In this document: in pieces, positions 8,796 through 16,539 of the stretch
Position numbering within the stretch: the first letter of the stretch is position 1
Layout of the letters: each line of letters opens with the position of its first letter
Assembly: GCA_022843125.1 (NCBI GenBank)
Contig: JALHOG010000034.1
Location: forward strand, 1-51,785
DNA: 51,785 nt
Direction: 5' to 3'
Origin: Ilumatobacteraceae bacterium
GTDB lineage: Bacteria; Actinomycetota; Acidimicrobiia; Acidimicrobiales; Ilumatobacteraceae
Notes under the pieces: generated by a model
What the model was told of the DNA's origin: nothing
The model's database searches: none
The model's input: the letters and a program-made list of their open reading frames with translations, nothing else
Program-made: the position numbers and the translations under genes

Positions 8796-10889
8796 GTGGG
8801 TGGTCTCGAACTCGCGCACGTGCTCGCCGACGCGGCCGATCGGGTGTCGACCCGCGAGTTCCGGTCGGAGGCGCTGCGGGCGTCCAGCAAGATCGACGGC
8901 ACGCCGGTGTCACAGGTCGACCTCGACGTCGAGCAGGCGATGCTCGACCTCGTGCGCGTCGAGCGGCCCGACGACGCGGTGATCGGCGAGGAGGTCGGCG
9001 AGCACGCAGGGACGTCGGGGCGCCGTTGGATCTTCGACGGCATCGACGGCACCCACAACTACGCAGCCGGCCGCGGCGGGTGGGGCACGATCATCGGACT
9101 CGAGCGCGACGGGACGGTCGAGATCGGGATGGTCTCGTCGCCCGTCCTCGGCCGGCGGTGGTGGGCCGTTCGTGGCGGTGGTGCGTGGTCGGCCCCGTAC
9201 GGCGCCGACGGCCGCCCCGACCTGTCGGCGGCGGCCCCGCTGCGGCGCGCCGGCGCCACCGATCTCGCCGACGCATCGGTGATCGTGATCCCCTGGGAGG
9301 GCATGCTCACCGGCTGGCGCGACGAGGTGACGCAGCGGTTCGACCCGCCCGCCGCCCCGCGCAGCCAGTGCTTCGCGCTCGACGCCGTGATGGTGGCGGA
9401 GGGCGAACTCGACGTCGCGATCCTCACGCTCGGCGGCATGTGGGACTTCGCCGCCACCAGCCTCATCGTGAGCGAAGCGGGCGGTGTGTTCCGCGACGCG
9501 TGGGGTGGCGAGCGGTTCGACACGTGGAGCGGCGTGTTCACGAACCCCGCGCTCGCCGATCAGGTGCTCGACGTGCTGGCCGGCATGCGCCCGGCCGAGC
9601 CCGACAGGCCCCAGCTCGCGAAGTTCGTGAGCACGCCGATCGGCACCGACGAGGAGCAGGCGGCCGACCCGTGGCGACGGTTCGGCGTGCGCCCGATGGT
9701 GTCGATGTCGGCCCGCGAGCACGTCGACAACGCGCCGCCGCCCGTGATGGAGATCGTCGACGAGCGCGCCGCCGAGCTGGCCCGACCGTTCGTCGGTGTC
9801 ACCACCGACGGCATCGCCCGCACCGGGCTGCGTTCGCTCGGCGACTCGCACGTCGACACGCGGCCGATCGCCGATGCCGCCCTCGCCTTCCTCCAGGCGC
9901 TCACGGCCGAGCAGCGCGAGCGGGCCACGTTCGCGATCGACGCGACCGAGTGGCGGTTGTGGATCAACGTCCACATGAACCACTTCCGGCACGGCCTCAT
10001 GCTCGAGGACCTCCCGATGCCCGCGCGCGAGCTGGCGCTCGGCATCCTGCGCGCCACCATGTCGGCGCGCGGCTACCACCAGGCGCGGTCGATCATGCGG
10101 ATCAACCAGCTGCTCGCCGACATCACGGGCGACCGTCGCGCGTTCGGCGAGTGGCCGTACTTCGTGTCGATCTTCGGTGACCCGGCGAGCGGCGACCCGT
10201 GGGGCTGGCAGATCGACGGCCACCACCTGTGCGTCAACGCGGTCGTGTTCGACGGCCGGATCGTGATGACGCCGACGTTCATGGGGAGCGAGCCGCGTCG
10301 GGTGCACCACGGCACGCTCGCCGGGATCTCGCTGTTCGACCCCGAGGAGTCGCTCGGGCTCGACCTGATCCGGGCGCTCGACACCGGCCAGCGCAGGCGG
10401 GCGATCATCCACCCGTCGATCCTCACCGACGACATCCCGATGCACCTGCAGAACATGTTCGACGGCCGGATGGCCGCCGGCGCGTTCCACGACAACCTCG
10501 TGGCGCCCTACCAAGGGGTGCCGGGCGCCGACATGACCGACGCCCAGCGCCGCGTGCTGCTGTCGCTCGCTGCCACCTACGTCGGCTGGCAGGGCGACGC
10601 GCACGCCGAGGTCCAGCTCGGCGACGTCGCCGCGCACCTCGACGACACCTGGTTCTCCTGGTATGGCGGCGACGACGACACGGCGCCCTTCTACTACCGG
10701 GTGCACAGCCCGGTGATCCTCATCGAGTTCGACCACCACCCAGGCGTGGCGTTCGACAACGAGGAGCCGACCCGTCACCACGTGCACACCGTGGTGCGCA
10801 CGCCCAACGGTGGCGACTACGGCGCAGACCTCCTGCGCCAGCACCACGAGCGCTTCGACCACTCCCACGGAGCGCACGGCACCCACTGA
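8796..10889 (+). CDS. Inositol monophosphatase-family domain fused to DUF3500
   Basis: The 697-aa protein has two parts. Residues about 1-270 are an IMPase/histidinol-phosphatase-like Mg2+ phosphatase: WIFDGIDGTHNYAAG with metal ligands D81 and D84, and GGMWDFAATSLIVSEAGG with D217. Residues about 300-697 match DUF3500: INVHMNHFRHGLMLEDL, WGWQIDGHHLCVNAVVF, TFMGSEPRRV, WYGGDDDTAPFYYRVHSP, and a His-rich end with HHVHTVVRTPNGGDYG. DUF3500 is normally a stand-alone protein of about 350-400 aa with unknown activity. GTG 8796 is the start. The fusion suggests that both parts act on the same phosphorylated compound, but that is inference. It converges with the cupin gene. Confidence 0.8.
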   Translation: MGGLELAHVLADAADRVSTREFRSEALRASSKIDGTPVSQVDLDVEQAMLDLVRVERPDDAVIGEEVGEHAGTSGRRWIFDGIDGTHNYAAGRGGWGTIIGLERDGTVEIGMVSSPVLGRRWWAVRGGGAWSAPYGADGRPDLSAAAPLRRAGATDLADASVIVIPWEGMLTGWRDEVTQRFDPPAAPRSQCFALDAVMVAEGELDVAILTLGGMWDFAATSLIVSEAGGVFRDAWGGERFDTWSGVFTNPALADQVLDVLAGMRPAEPDRPQLAKFVSTPIGTDEEQAADPWRRFGVRPMVSMSAREHVDNAPPPVMEIVDERAAELARPFVGVTTDGIARTGLRSLGDSHVDTRPIADAALAFLQALTAEQRERATFAIDATEWRLWINVHMNHFRHGLMLEDLPMPARELALGILRATMSARGYHQARSIMRINQLLADITGDRRAFGEWPYFVSIFGDPASGDPWGWQIDGHHLCVNAVVFDGRIVMTPTFMGSEPRRVHHGTLAGISLFDPEESLGLDLIRALDTGQRRRAIIHPSILTDDIPMHLQNMFDGRMAAGAFHDNLVAPYQGVPGADMTDAQRRVLLSLAATYVGWQGDAHAEVQLGDVAAHLDDTWFSWYGGDDDTAPFYYRVHSPVILIEFDHHPGVAFDNEEPTRHHVHTVVRTPNGGDYGADLLRQHHERFDHSHGAHGTH

Positions 10890-10901
10890 TTCGGTCTGCG
10901 A

Positions 10902-11813
10902 TCAGACCGGCATCGGGTAGTCGTCGGCGTTCAGGACCCAGCCCGGGCGTTCGGAGAAGTCACGGCGTGGGGGCGCGAACACGTCGATCAGCCAGTGCCG
11001 CATCTCGCCCACCGCCTGGCTGGTGTGGATCAGGGGCGGCGGGATCACCACGACCGCCGGGCCGCTGCACGCCACGTGCTCGTCGTCGCGCCACGTGGTG
11101 GCATCGGGCGTCCACGGCACGCGGAAGTGGTGGACGTAGTCACCGTGGACCTGGAGCGACACCTGCTCGAAGTCGTCGTGATGATGTGGGGACAGCTTGG
11201 TGGGGTCTCGCGGGCGGTCGTCCTCGGGGAGCACGTTGACCATCACGGTCGAGCATCGCAGGATGCGGCCGAGCCGACCGTCCTCCAGCGGATGGTCGGC
11301 GAGGAGGTGGACACGGATGCGATCGCCGTCGGTTGCGCCGGGCCAGGCGACGAACGGGGCCACGTTGTGATCGTGCTCGACGTAGTCGGCTGCGTTGGCG
11401 CAACGATCCGCCGCTTCCGGTGCCGTGCCGGCGGCGAGGACTCGCACGATGATGCCGGGCGCAGTGACGCTGATCGACGAGGAGCCGGGAGGCACGATCA
11501 CGACGGCGTCCTCGCCGACGAGTGAGACCCCGCTGGCGTGCTCGATCCGGACGCCGGCACCGTCGAGCGCCAGCACGACGTACTCACCGTCAGCTCCGGT
11601 CGTGAGCTCGTCGCCGGGCTGTGCGTCGGTGTGGCCGATCACCAGCGCCTGGCTCCGCGTCCACCAGGTTCGGCTGCCGCATGTCCCCACCTCGTCGGGT
11701 GGGTCGCGGTCTAGCTCACGGACCAGGGCCGAGCGAGGCACGCCGACGGCAGCCTGAGGCGTTGCCGCCAGCTGTGACCGTGGATCGTTCGGGTCGTACG
11801 GCACACCGCCCAT
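10902..11813 (-). CDS. Cupin-like protein
   Basis: This 303-aa soluble protein has a beta-strand-rich double-barrel pattern. An N-terminal part includes a nucleotide-free cupin-like stretch (DGEYVVLALDGAGVRIE, VIVPPGSSSISV). The C-terminal barrel contains a clear metal site, SPHHHDDFEQVSLQVHGDYVHH, with the H-x-H...E...H arrangement and a closing motif GPAVVVIPPPLIHTSQAVG. Such proteins are often sugar or small-molecule isomerases or dioxygenases; the substrate is not evident. It converges with the IMPase::DUF3500 gene with 12 nt between the stops. Confidence 0.65.
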   Translation of the reverse strand: MGGVPYDPNDPRSQLAATPQAAVGVPRSALVRELDRDPPDEVGTCGSRTWWTRSQALVIGHTDAQPGDELTTGADGEYVVLALDGAGVRIEHASGVSLVGEDAVVIVPPGSSSISVTAPGIIVRVLAAGTAPEAADRCANAADYVEHDHNVAPFVAWPGATDGDRIRVHLLADHPLEDGRLGRILRCSTVMVNVLPEDDRPRDPTKLSPHHHDDFEQVSLQVHGDYVHHFRVPWTPDATTWRDDEHVACSGPAVVVIPPPLIHTSQAVGEMRHWLIDVFAPPRRDFSERPGWVLNADDYPMPV

Positions 11814-11864
11814 GCTGCCAGACCGCCCACCCGAACATCCGGTGGCTGCAACCAGCGGTACGGG

Positions 11865-12356
11865 TCAGCGGTCGAGGATGCCGCTCCGGTCCTGACGGCC
11901 GCGGGGTGCGTCCTTCACGGTGTCGTGGTCGGCGACGCGCCGGAGGAGATCGTGCAGCTGGGCGCGCTGGCGTTCGGTGAGGTGCGACGTCATGCGGTCT
12001 TCGTGCGCGGCCATGAACGTCTTCGCATCAGCGGCTGCGGTCTCGCCCGCTTCCGTGAGGTGGAGCTCGACGACCCGCTTGTCGGTGGGGGAGGACCGCT
12101 TCTCGACCAGACCGCGTTCCACGAGCACCGAGACGAGTTGCACCATGTTGGCGCGAGCCACCCGCAACAGCGCGCCCACGGTCGACGCGTGCACGCCGGG
12201 GTTGTCGGCGATGATCCCGAGCGCCGTCAGTTGCGAGGGTCGGAGCCGGTCGGGCCCTGCGAACCAGGCATAGTCGGCTCCCATCGATGCGCCGGCCCGG
12301 CGCATCTGGTAGCCGATCAAACCGTCGAGCCATGTGGTGTCCACGTCGTCGCTCAC
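11865..12356 (-). CDS. MarR-family transcriptional regulator
   Basis: This 163-aa winged-helix protein has the usual MarR order: an N-terminal dimer helix (LDGLIGYQMRRA), the HTH (LRPSQLTALGIIADNPGVHASTVGALLRVARANMVQLVSVL), the wing with the DKR motif (SSPTDKRVVELHLTEAG), and a C-terminal dimer helix. The start is GTG 12356 (VSDDVDTTW); the frame is open far upstream but that part does not look like MarR. It faces the membrane protein gene at 12594 across a region with three palindromes, so it probably controls itself and that gene. The ligand is unknown. Confidence 0.88.
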   Translation of the reverse strand: MSDDVDTTWLDGLIGYQMRRAGASMGADYAWFAGPDRLRPSQLTALGIIADNPGVHASTVGALLRVARANMVQLVSVLVERGLVEKRSSPTDKRVVELHLTEAGETAAADAKTFMAAHEDRMTSHLTERQRAQLHDLLRRVADHDTVKDAPRGRQDRSGILDR

Positions 12357-12377
12357 GCCCCCAGCATGCCGCGCGAA

Positions 12378-12399
12378 CGCGATCGTCCACACGATCGCG
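12378..12399. promoter_or_regulatory. Perfect 9-4-9 inverted repeat
   Basis: Arms CGCGATCGT and ACGATCGCG around CCAC. It lies 21 bp upstream of the marR GTG, where it could be an operator or a hairpin in the marR leader. Confidence 0.4.
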
Positions 12400-12403
12400 A
12401 TGA

Positions 12404-12418
12404 GTCGAACAGTTCGAC
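12404..12418. promoter_or_regulatory. Perfect 7-1-7 inverted repeat
   Basis: GTCGAAC and GTTCGAC around a central A, 4 bp from the 9-4-9 repeat. Candidate regulator site in the marR upstream region. Confidence 0.4.
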
Positions 12419-12437
12419 GGCGCCGACGGACCCGATG

Positions 12438-12451
12438 ATTTGGGTCCAAAT
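12438..12451. promoter_or_regulatory. AT-rich palindrome, candidate MarR operator
   Basis: ATTTGG-GT-CCAAAT is a perfect palindrome with AT-rich arms, unusual in this GC-rich sequence and similar in style to MarR-family operators. The remaining 142 bp up to the gene at 12594 show only that gene's Shine-Dalgarno. Confidence 0.45.
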
Positions 12452-12593
12452 GATCGCTGTCGAGATCGTCCGGGCCGGCGACGGGATGTTTGCAGCAGCG
12501 CAACCCCGATCGACGTTTCACCTGGCGGGGGTCGGGTATCGCCGCGGTGCACCCTGGCTGAGCTGGGGTCGACCACACGACGAGGAGATCGAG

Positions 12594-13142
12594 ATGCAAC
12601 CCCAGGTGAACCGTGATGCCGTGACGATGGACCCGCCGACGCCAACTGCGGAGCCGGTCCGTGTGGTCGAGCAGACCGCAGCGCCGGTCGAGCCCGCGTC
12701 GGTCGAGCGCGGGGTCGCCCGCACCGAGTCGATCAGTTCGTTCGCCCCGCATTCCATCGCGGCCGGCATCCTCGCCATCCTGATGCTCGTCTGGGGTGGT
12801 GTCGCCATGGCCCGCGCCGGGTTCGGCGGCGATCTGCGTGACCCGGTGGTCGAGGTGTTCGGGCTGTCCGGCAACACGGTGTCCGGGATGATCGTCGCCG
12901 GTCTCGGACTGTTGCTGCTGCTCGCTGCCATCAGCCGTGACCGTGGCCCGGTCGTCTTTCTCGCGATCGTCGTCGGCATCGCTGCGGTGATCTTCACGAT
13001 CGAGCCGAACACCGGTGACGAAGCGCTCGGTGTCGACACCACGTTGCCGCTGCTGATTGCGATCGGGTCGGGCGTCGTGTTGCTCACGGCGCTCGCCCTG
13101 CCGACGATCAACCGTCGAACGCAGCACGTCGAGCGTTCCTGA
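12594..13142 (+). CDS. Small membrane protein, unknown function
   Basis: This 182-aa protein has about 55 polar N-terminal residues (Pro, Val, Glu-rich, probably cytoplasmic), then four hydrophobic segments: near SIAAGILAILMLVWGGVAMA, MIVAGLGLLLLLAAI, VVFLAIVVGIAAVIFTI and LPLLIAIGSGVVLLTALAL. It resembles four-helix DUF4383-like proteins of actinomycetes, but I see no decisive motif. ATG 12594 has a good Shine-Dalgarno GAGGAG at 12582-12587. It is divergent from marR and is the best candidate target of that regulator. Confidence 0.7.
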   Translation: MQPQVNRDAVTMDPPTPTAEPVRVVEQTAAPVEPASVERGVARTESISSFAPHSIAAGILAILMLVWGGVAMARAGFGGDLRDPVVEVFGLSGNTVSGMIVAGLGLLLLLAAISRDRGPVVFLAIVVGIAAVIFTIEPNTGDEALGVDTTLPLLIAIGSGVVLLTALALPTINRRTQHVERS

Positions 13143-13172
13143 TCTCGTGAGCGTTCCGAGCTGAAGCGTTCG

Positions 13173-13219
13173 CTGCCACCGTAGGTGCCCATTGCCACTC
13201 CGGGCGCCTACGGTGGCAG
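13173..13219. terminator. 18-bp stem hairpin between the membrane protein and methyltransferase genes
   Basis: Two 18-nt arms (13173-13190 and 13202-13219) pair with one mismatch around an 11-nt loop. It follows the stop at 13142 and ends 3 nt before the next start. It may terminate the upstream gene, but its right arm also contains the next gene's -10 hexamer. Confidence 0.5.
13209..13214 (+). promoter_or_regulatory. Putative -10 element inside the hairpin arm
   Basis: TACGGT, then 8 nt, then GTG 13223. The mirrored arm gives the same hexamer on the minus strand at 13178-13183. Confidence 0.35.
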
Positions 13220-13222
13220 GTT

Positions 13223-13807
13223 GTGGGTCCGGAGCGATTCGACGCCGCGTACTATCGGCGCTTCTACGGTCGATCACCCGTGCACGATGCTCGCCGGATC
13301 GGCCAACTCGGTACGGGCGTGTTCGGGTTCGCTGCCTGGTGGAAGGTGCCGATCCGGTCGGTCCTCGATGTGGGTGCCGGCAAGGGTTACTGGCGCGATT
13401 GGTTGCAGCGGGAGCATCCGTCGGTGCGATATCACGGCATCGACGTGAGTGAACACGCGTGCCGCACGTACGGCCACGAGCAGGCCGATCTCGCCACGTG
13501 GCGCACCAGGCGCCGCTTCGACCTGGTGGTGTGCCAGAGCATGCTGCAGTACCTCGACGACCGGACGGCGCTCGACGCGATCGACACGATTGCGGACGTC
13601 TGCCGTGGCCTGCTCTACGTCGAGGTGCCCACCGTGGGCGATCGGGAGGGCGTGATCGATCCGGCGGGGACCGACCTCGACGTCAACTGGCGCCCCGGAG
13701 ATTGGTACCGGAACCGGCTCGACCTGCGGTTCACCGAGGTCGGCGGTGGGCTCTGGCTGTCCCACGACCATCCGGCCGTCCTGTTCGAGCTGGAGCGTGG
13801 GCGTTGA
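13223..13807 (+). CDS. Class I SAM-dependent methyltransferase
   Basis: This 194-aa protein has the SAM-binding motif I VLDVGAGKGYW (about residues 47-57), the acidic loop after strand 2 (YHGIDVSEHAC), and a motif IV-like strand FDLVVCQSMLQYL. A short N-terminal helix (FDAAYYRRFYG) is common in this family. It transfers a methyl group from SAM to an unknown small molecule or lipid. GTG 13223 is the only sensible start and has no Shine-Dalgarno. It is convergent with the MFS gene. Confidence 0.8.
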   Translation: MGPERFDAAYYRRFYGRSPVHDARRIGQLGTGVFGFAAWWKVPIRSVLDVGAGKGYWRDWLQREHPSVRYHGIDVSEHACRTYGHEQADLATWRTRRRFDLVVCQSMLQYLDDRTALDAIDTIADVCRGLLYVEVPTVGDREGVIDPAGTDLDVNWRPGDWYRNRLDLRFTEVGGGLWLSHDHPAVLFELERGR

Positions 13808-13836
13808 TCCGACCGGCGGCCGGCTGACACCGACGA

Positions 13837-15585
13837 TCAACCGGGCCCTGGTGCCGGCCAGGTGTCCCTCGGGCGGGGCGCCTCCCCGTCGAACGCCAGC
13901 GCCGCGATCGACTCCCATGCTGCATGGCGAGCCGGAGTGTGTCCGGTGATCGCGAGGAGGAAGGGGTCCCGCTCGACCGCGAGCACGAGGCCCTCGCCGG
14001 CTGACGTGACGGTTGCGGTGCGCGGGACGGCGGCGAGCAGCGCGACCTCACCGAACCCTTCGCCGCGAGTGAGGTTCCGCGCGTGACGGCCGGAGATCGA
14101 CACGTCGAACGTGCCGTCCACGATCGCGTAGAAGCGATCGCCGGGATCGCCCTGACGGATCACGACATCGCCCCGCTGCGTCGGCAGTTCGACGACCGAG
14201 CGGGCCACCGACTCGAGCGTGATGGTGGGCAGCGGGGCGAACAGGGGCAGACGTCGCAGGAGGCTCATCGCCACGACGGGCACGTCGGCGGTGTCATCGG
14301 CGATCCGCAGCGCGCGCCATGCGAGCGCGAGGACCACGCTGAACGCGATCGCCATGCCCACGAGCGCCTCCTCGACACCCCACACGCCGATCAGGACCTG
14401 GGCGAGGACCGAACCGACGAGCAGCCCGGCTCCACTGGTGGTCTCGAGCGCGCCGAAGACCGCTGCGAGATCGGAGGGGGGAGCCGACCGTTGGAGGAGG
14501 ACGGCGGTGAACAGGTCGAGCAGCGAACGCACGAGGCCGCTGATCGGCAACACGATGCACGCTGCGACGAGCGTGATCGAGACCCCGAGCGTCGCGCAGG
14601 TCACCGCGAGCACCGCAAGGCACACGAGCATCGCGGGGGCGAGCCGTGGACGGCGCGCGAGCCGGTCGGCGATCAGGATGCTCAGCAGCGCTCCGGCGCC
14701 GAACAGCGACGTGAGAACGCCGGCCCCCGAGTCGCCGAGATCGAGCCGGTCGAGCGCGATGACCACGATGATGATGTCGAAGGCCCCGACCAGCGCCGAC
14801 TGGGCGAGCTCGACCGCCAAGGGTCCACGTGCACCCGGTCGCCGTGCGACGCGACGTGTCTCGGTGAACGGGGTGACCACGGTCGACAGCACCCGACGCC
14901 CGGCCGAACGGCCGCGTGCGTCGTCGCGGCGGTGCGGCGCGGGCCCATGCCGGATGTCGACGGCGTTCAACGCCCCTCCGGCCAGGGCGCACGCGCCGCA
15001 ACCGAGCAGCGACACCCCGGGGCCGCCGAGCGCGAGCAGCACGGTGGCGAGCAGCGGCCCTGCCAACGTGCTGGCGCTCTGCATGTGCCCGATCCACACG
15101 TTGGTGGTCGTCAGCTCGCGTGAGGTGCGGGCGATCGCCGGGAGCACGACGGCGCCTGCCGACCGGATCGAGGCGTAGCCGGCGACGCCGACCGTGGTGC
15201 ACGCGACGGCGGTCCACAGCGGGCCGGCGAGGAGCGCGATCAGTCCGGCTCCGCCGAACCCGCCGGCCATCGTCAGGAGTGCACCGGTGCGCACGAGCGC
15301 CGGAGGGAAGCGTTCGACCAGTCTGGCCAGCGGCGAAGCGAGCAGCAGGTACGGCGCCGTGGTCACGAGCGACGCGATGCCGACCGCGGTCTCGCCGCCT
15401 CGTTCGTACGCATACACGAGCAACCCGATGAGCGCTCCCCACTCCGCGACCGAAGCGCCGAGATGGGCGACGACGAAACGTACGAGCGGCCCGCGTCCGG
15501 TTGCCGCAACGGTGCGACGCGGGCGGCGGTGGGTCGGCAGCGGCGATGGACCGCTCGCCGTGTCGCCCTGCACCGCATCGTTCAT
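13837..15585 (-). CDS. MFS transporter with C-terminal cyclic-nucleotide-binding domain
   Basis: The 582-aa protein has about 12 membrane helices (residues about 30-425), similar to MFS exporters (LLVYAYERGGETAVGIASLVTT, later LFGAGALLSILIADRLARRPR). A cNMP-binding domain follows (about 430-545). The phosphate-binding cassette is well kept: GEGFGEVALLAAVPRTATV. This predicts gating or activation of transport by cAMP or cGMP on the cytoplasmic face. The substrate is unknown. The start is ATG 15585; a minus-strand TAGTGT about 50 nt upstream (15637-15642) could be its -10. It is divergent from the hydrolase at 15686. Confidence 0.85.
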   Translation of the reverse strand: MNDAVQGDTASGPSPLPTHRRPRRTVAATGRGPLVRFVVAHLGASVAEWGALIGLLVYAYERGGETAVGIASLVTTAPYLLLASPLARLVERFPPALVRTGALLTMAGGFGGAGLIALLAGPLWTAVACTTVGVAGYASIRSAGAVVLPAIARTSRELTTTNVWIGHMQSASTLAGPLLATVLLALGGPGVSLLGCGACALAGGALNAVDIRHGPAPHRRDDARGRSAGRRVLSTVVTPFTETRRVARRPGARGPLAVELAQSALVGAFDIIIVVIALDRLDLGDSGAGVLTSLFGAGALLSILIADRLARRPRLAPAMLVCLAVLAVTCATLGVSITLVAACIVLPISGLVRSLLDLFTAVLLQRSAPPSDLAAVFGALETTSGAGLLVGSVLAQVLIGVWGVEEALVGMAIAFSVVLALAWRALRIADDTADVPVVAMSLLRRLPLFAPLPTITLESVARSVVELPTQRGDVVIRQGDPGDRFYAIVDGTFDVSISGRHARNLTRGEGFGEVALLAAVPRTATVTSAGEGLVLAVERDPFLLAITGHTPARHAAWESIAALAFDGEAPRPRDTWPAPGPG

Positions 15586-15672
15586 CGTTCGTGAGCCCCC
15601 GGGCGCAGGTGGGGTTCGATCGCCGCGCCGCAGGTGACACTAGGCGTCCGGAACCTGATCGACCGCCACGCG

Positions 15673-15678
15673 TACGCT
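15673..15678 (+). promoter_or_regulatory. Putative -10 element (leaderless) of the hydrolase gene
   Basis: TACGCT, 7 nt, then ATG 15686. Confidence 0.4.
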
Positions 15679-15685
15679 CGGCCGC

Positions 15686-16534
15686 ATGCTGCTCGCGATC
15701 GATCACGGACATCACGCCATCGCCTTCGATCGTCACGGCGACGAGTCGGCGCCGCCGGTGGTGCTGCTGCACGGCCTGTCGTCTGCTCGCACCACCTATG
15801 CGAGGGTGGTCGAGCATCTCCAGGGCGCGGTGGCGAAGGGATGGGTGCAGGTCGTCAACGTCGACCTGCGCGGCCACGGCGAGTCGTCCCACGCTCCGAC
15901 GATCGATGCGTACGACGCGGCGAGCTACGCCGACGACGTGATCGCGTTGCTCGAACACATCGATGCCGGCGCTGCGCTCCTCGTCGGCCATTCGCTCGGC
16001 GGAGTCGTTGCGACCATCATCGCCCAGTGCCGACCTGACCTGGTCGGCGGACTGCTCCTCGAGGACCCTCCGATGTTCGAGGGCGACGACGAGCGACGGG
16101 CGTCGAGCCCGGTGGCGTCGTTCTTCCCGCTCTTCGTCGCAGCGGTCCGCGAGCGTCAGCGGCGCCATGCCGAGGTCGGCGAGTTCGCCGATCTGCTGCG
16201 GGCGACGACACCACCCGATGGACTCGATGCACGTGCGCTCGGCATCAGCCGGTGGGACCCGGCCACGATGGAGGCCGCGATCTCCGGTGTGGTGTGGCGT
16301 GGGTTCGATCCGACCGCATCACTCGCGTGTCCGGTGACGGTGCTGCGCGCCGACCCGGCGGCAGGAGCGGTGTTCGTCGCCGCCGACGACGCCCGCTTCC
16401 GGGCCGGCAATCCACACGCCGAGATCGTGCTGATCGATGGTGCGACCCACACCATCCGTGATGCGGCGACACTGCCCGCCTATCTCCGGTATCTCGACGA
16501 CGCGATCCTCGCGTTCGCCCGCTCGCCTCGCTGA
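15686..16534 (+). CDS. Alpha/beta hydrolase
   Basis: This 282-aa protein shows the fold's landmarks: the oxyanion loop PPVVLLHGLSS, the strand DLRGHGESSHA, the nucleophile elbow GHSLGG (Ser near residue 102), and a late His in DGATHTIRD. The acid is probably the Asp in the strand near LRADPAAG or an Asp soon after. The family hydrolyses esters, lactones or similar bonds; the substrate is not evident. Its stop is 5 nt from the stop of the convergent GGDEF gene. Confidence 0.85.
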   Translation: MLLAIDHGHHAIAFDRHGDESAPPVVLLHGLSSARTTYARVVEHLQGAVAKGWVQVVNVDLRGHGESSHAPTIDAYDAASYADDVIALLEHIDAGAALLVGHSLGGVVATIIAQCRPDLVGGLLLEDPPMFEGDDERRASSPVASFFPLFVAAVRERQRRHAEVGEFADLLRATTPPDGLDARALGISRWDPATMEAAISGVVWRGFDPTASLACPVTVLRADPAAGAVFVAADDARFRAGNPHAEIVLIDGATHTIRDAATLPAYLRYLDDAILAFARSPR

Positions 16535-16539
16535 GACGG

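Noticed and set aside
8910..10886. 658-codon open frame antisense to the IMPase::DUF3500 gene
   Set aside because: No family features, and the plus frame is fully explained by two known domains.
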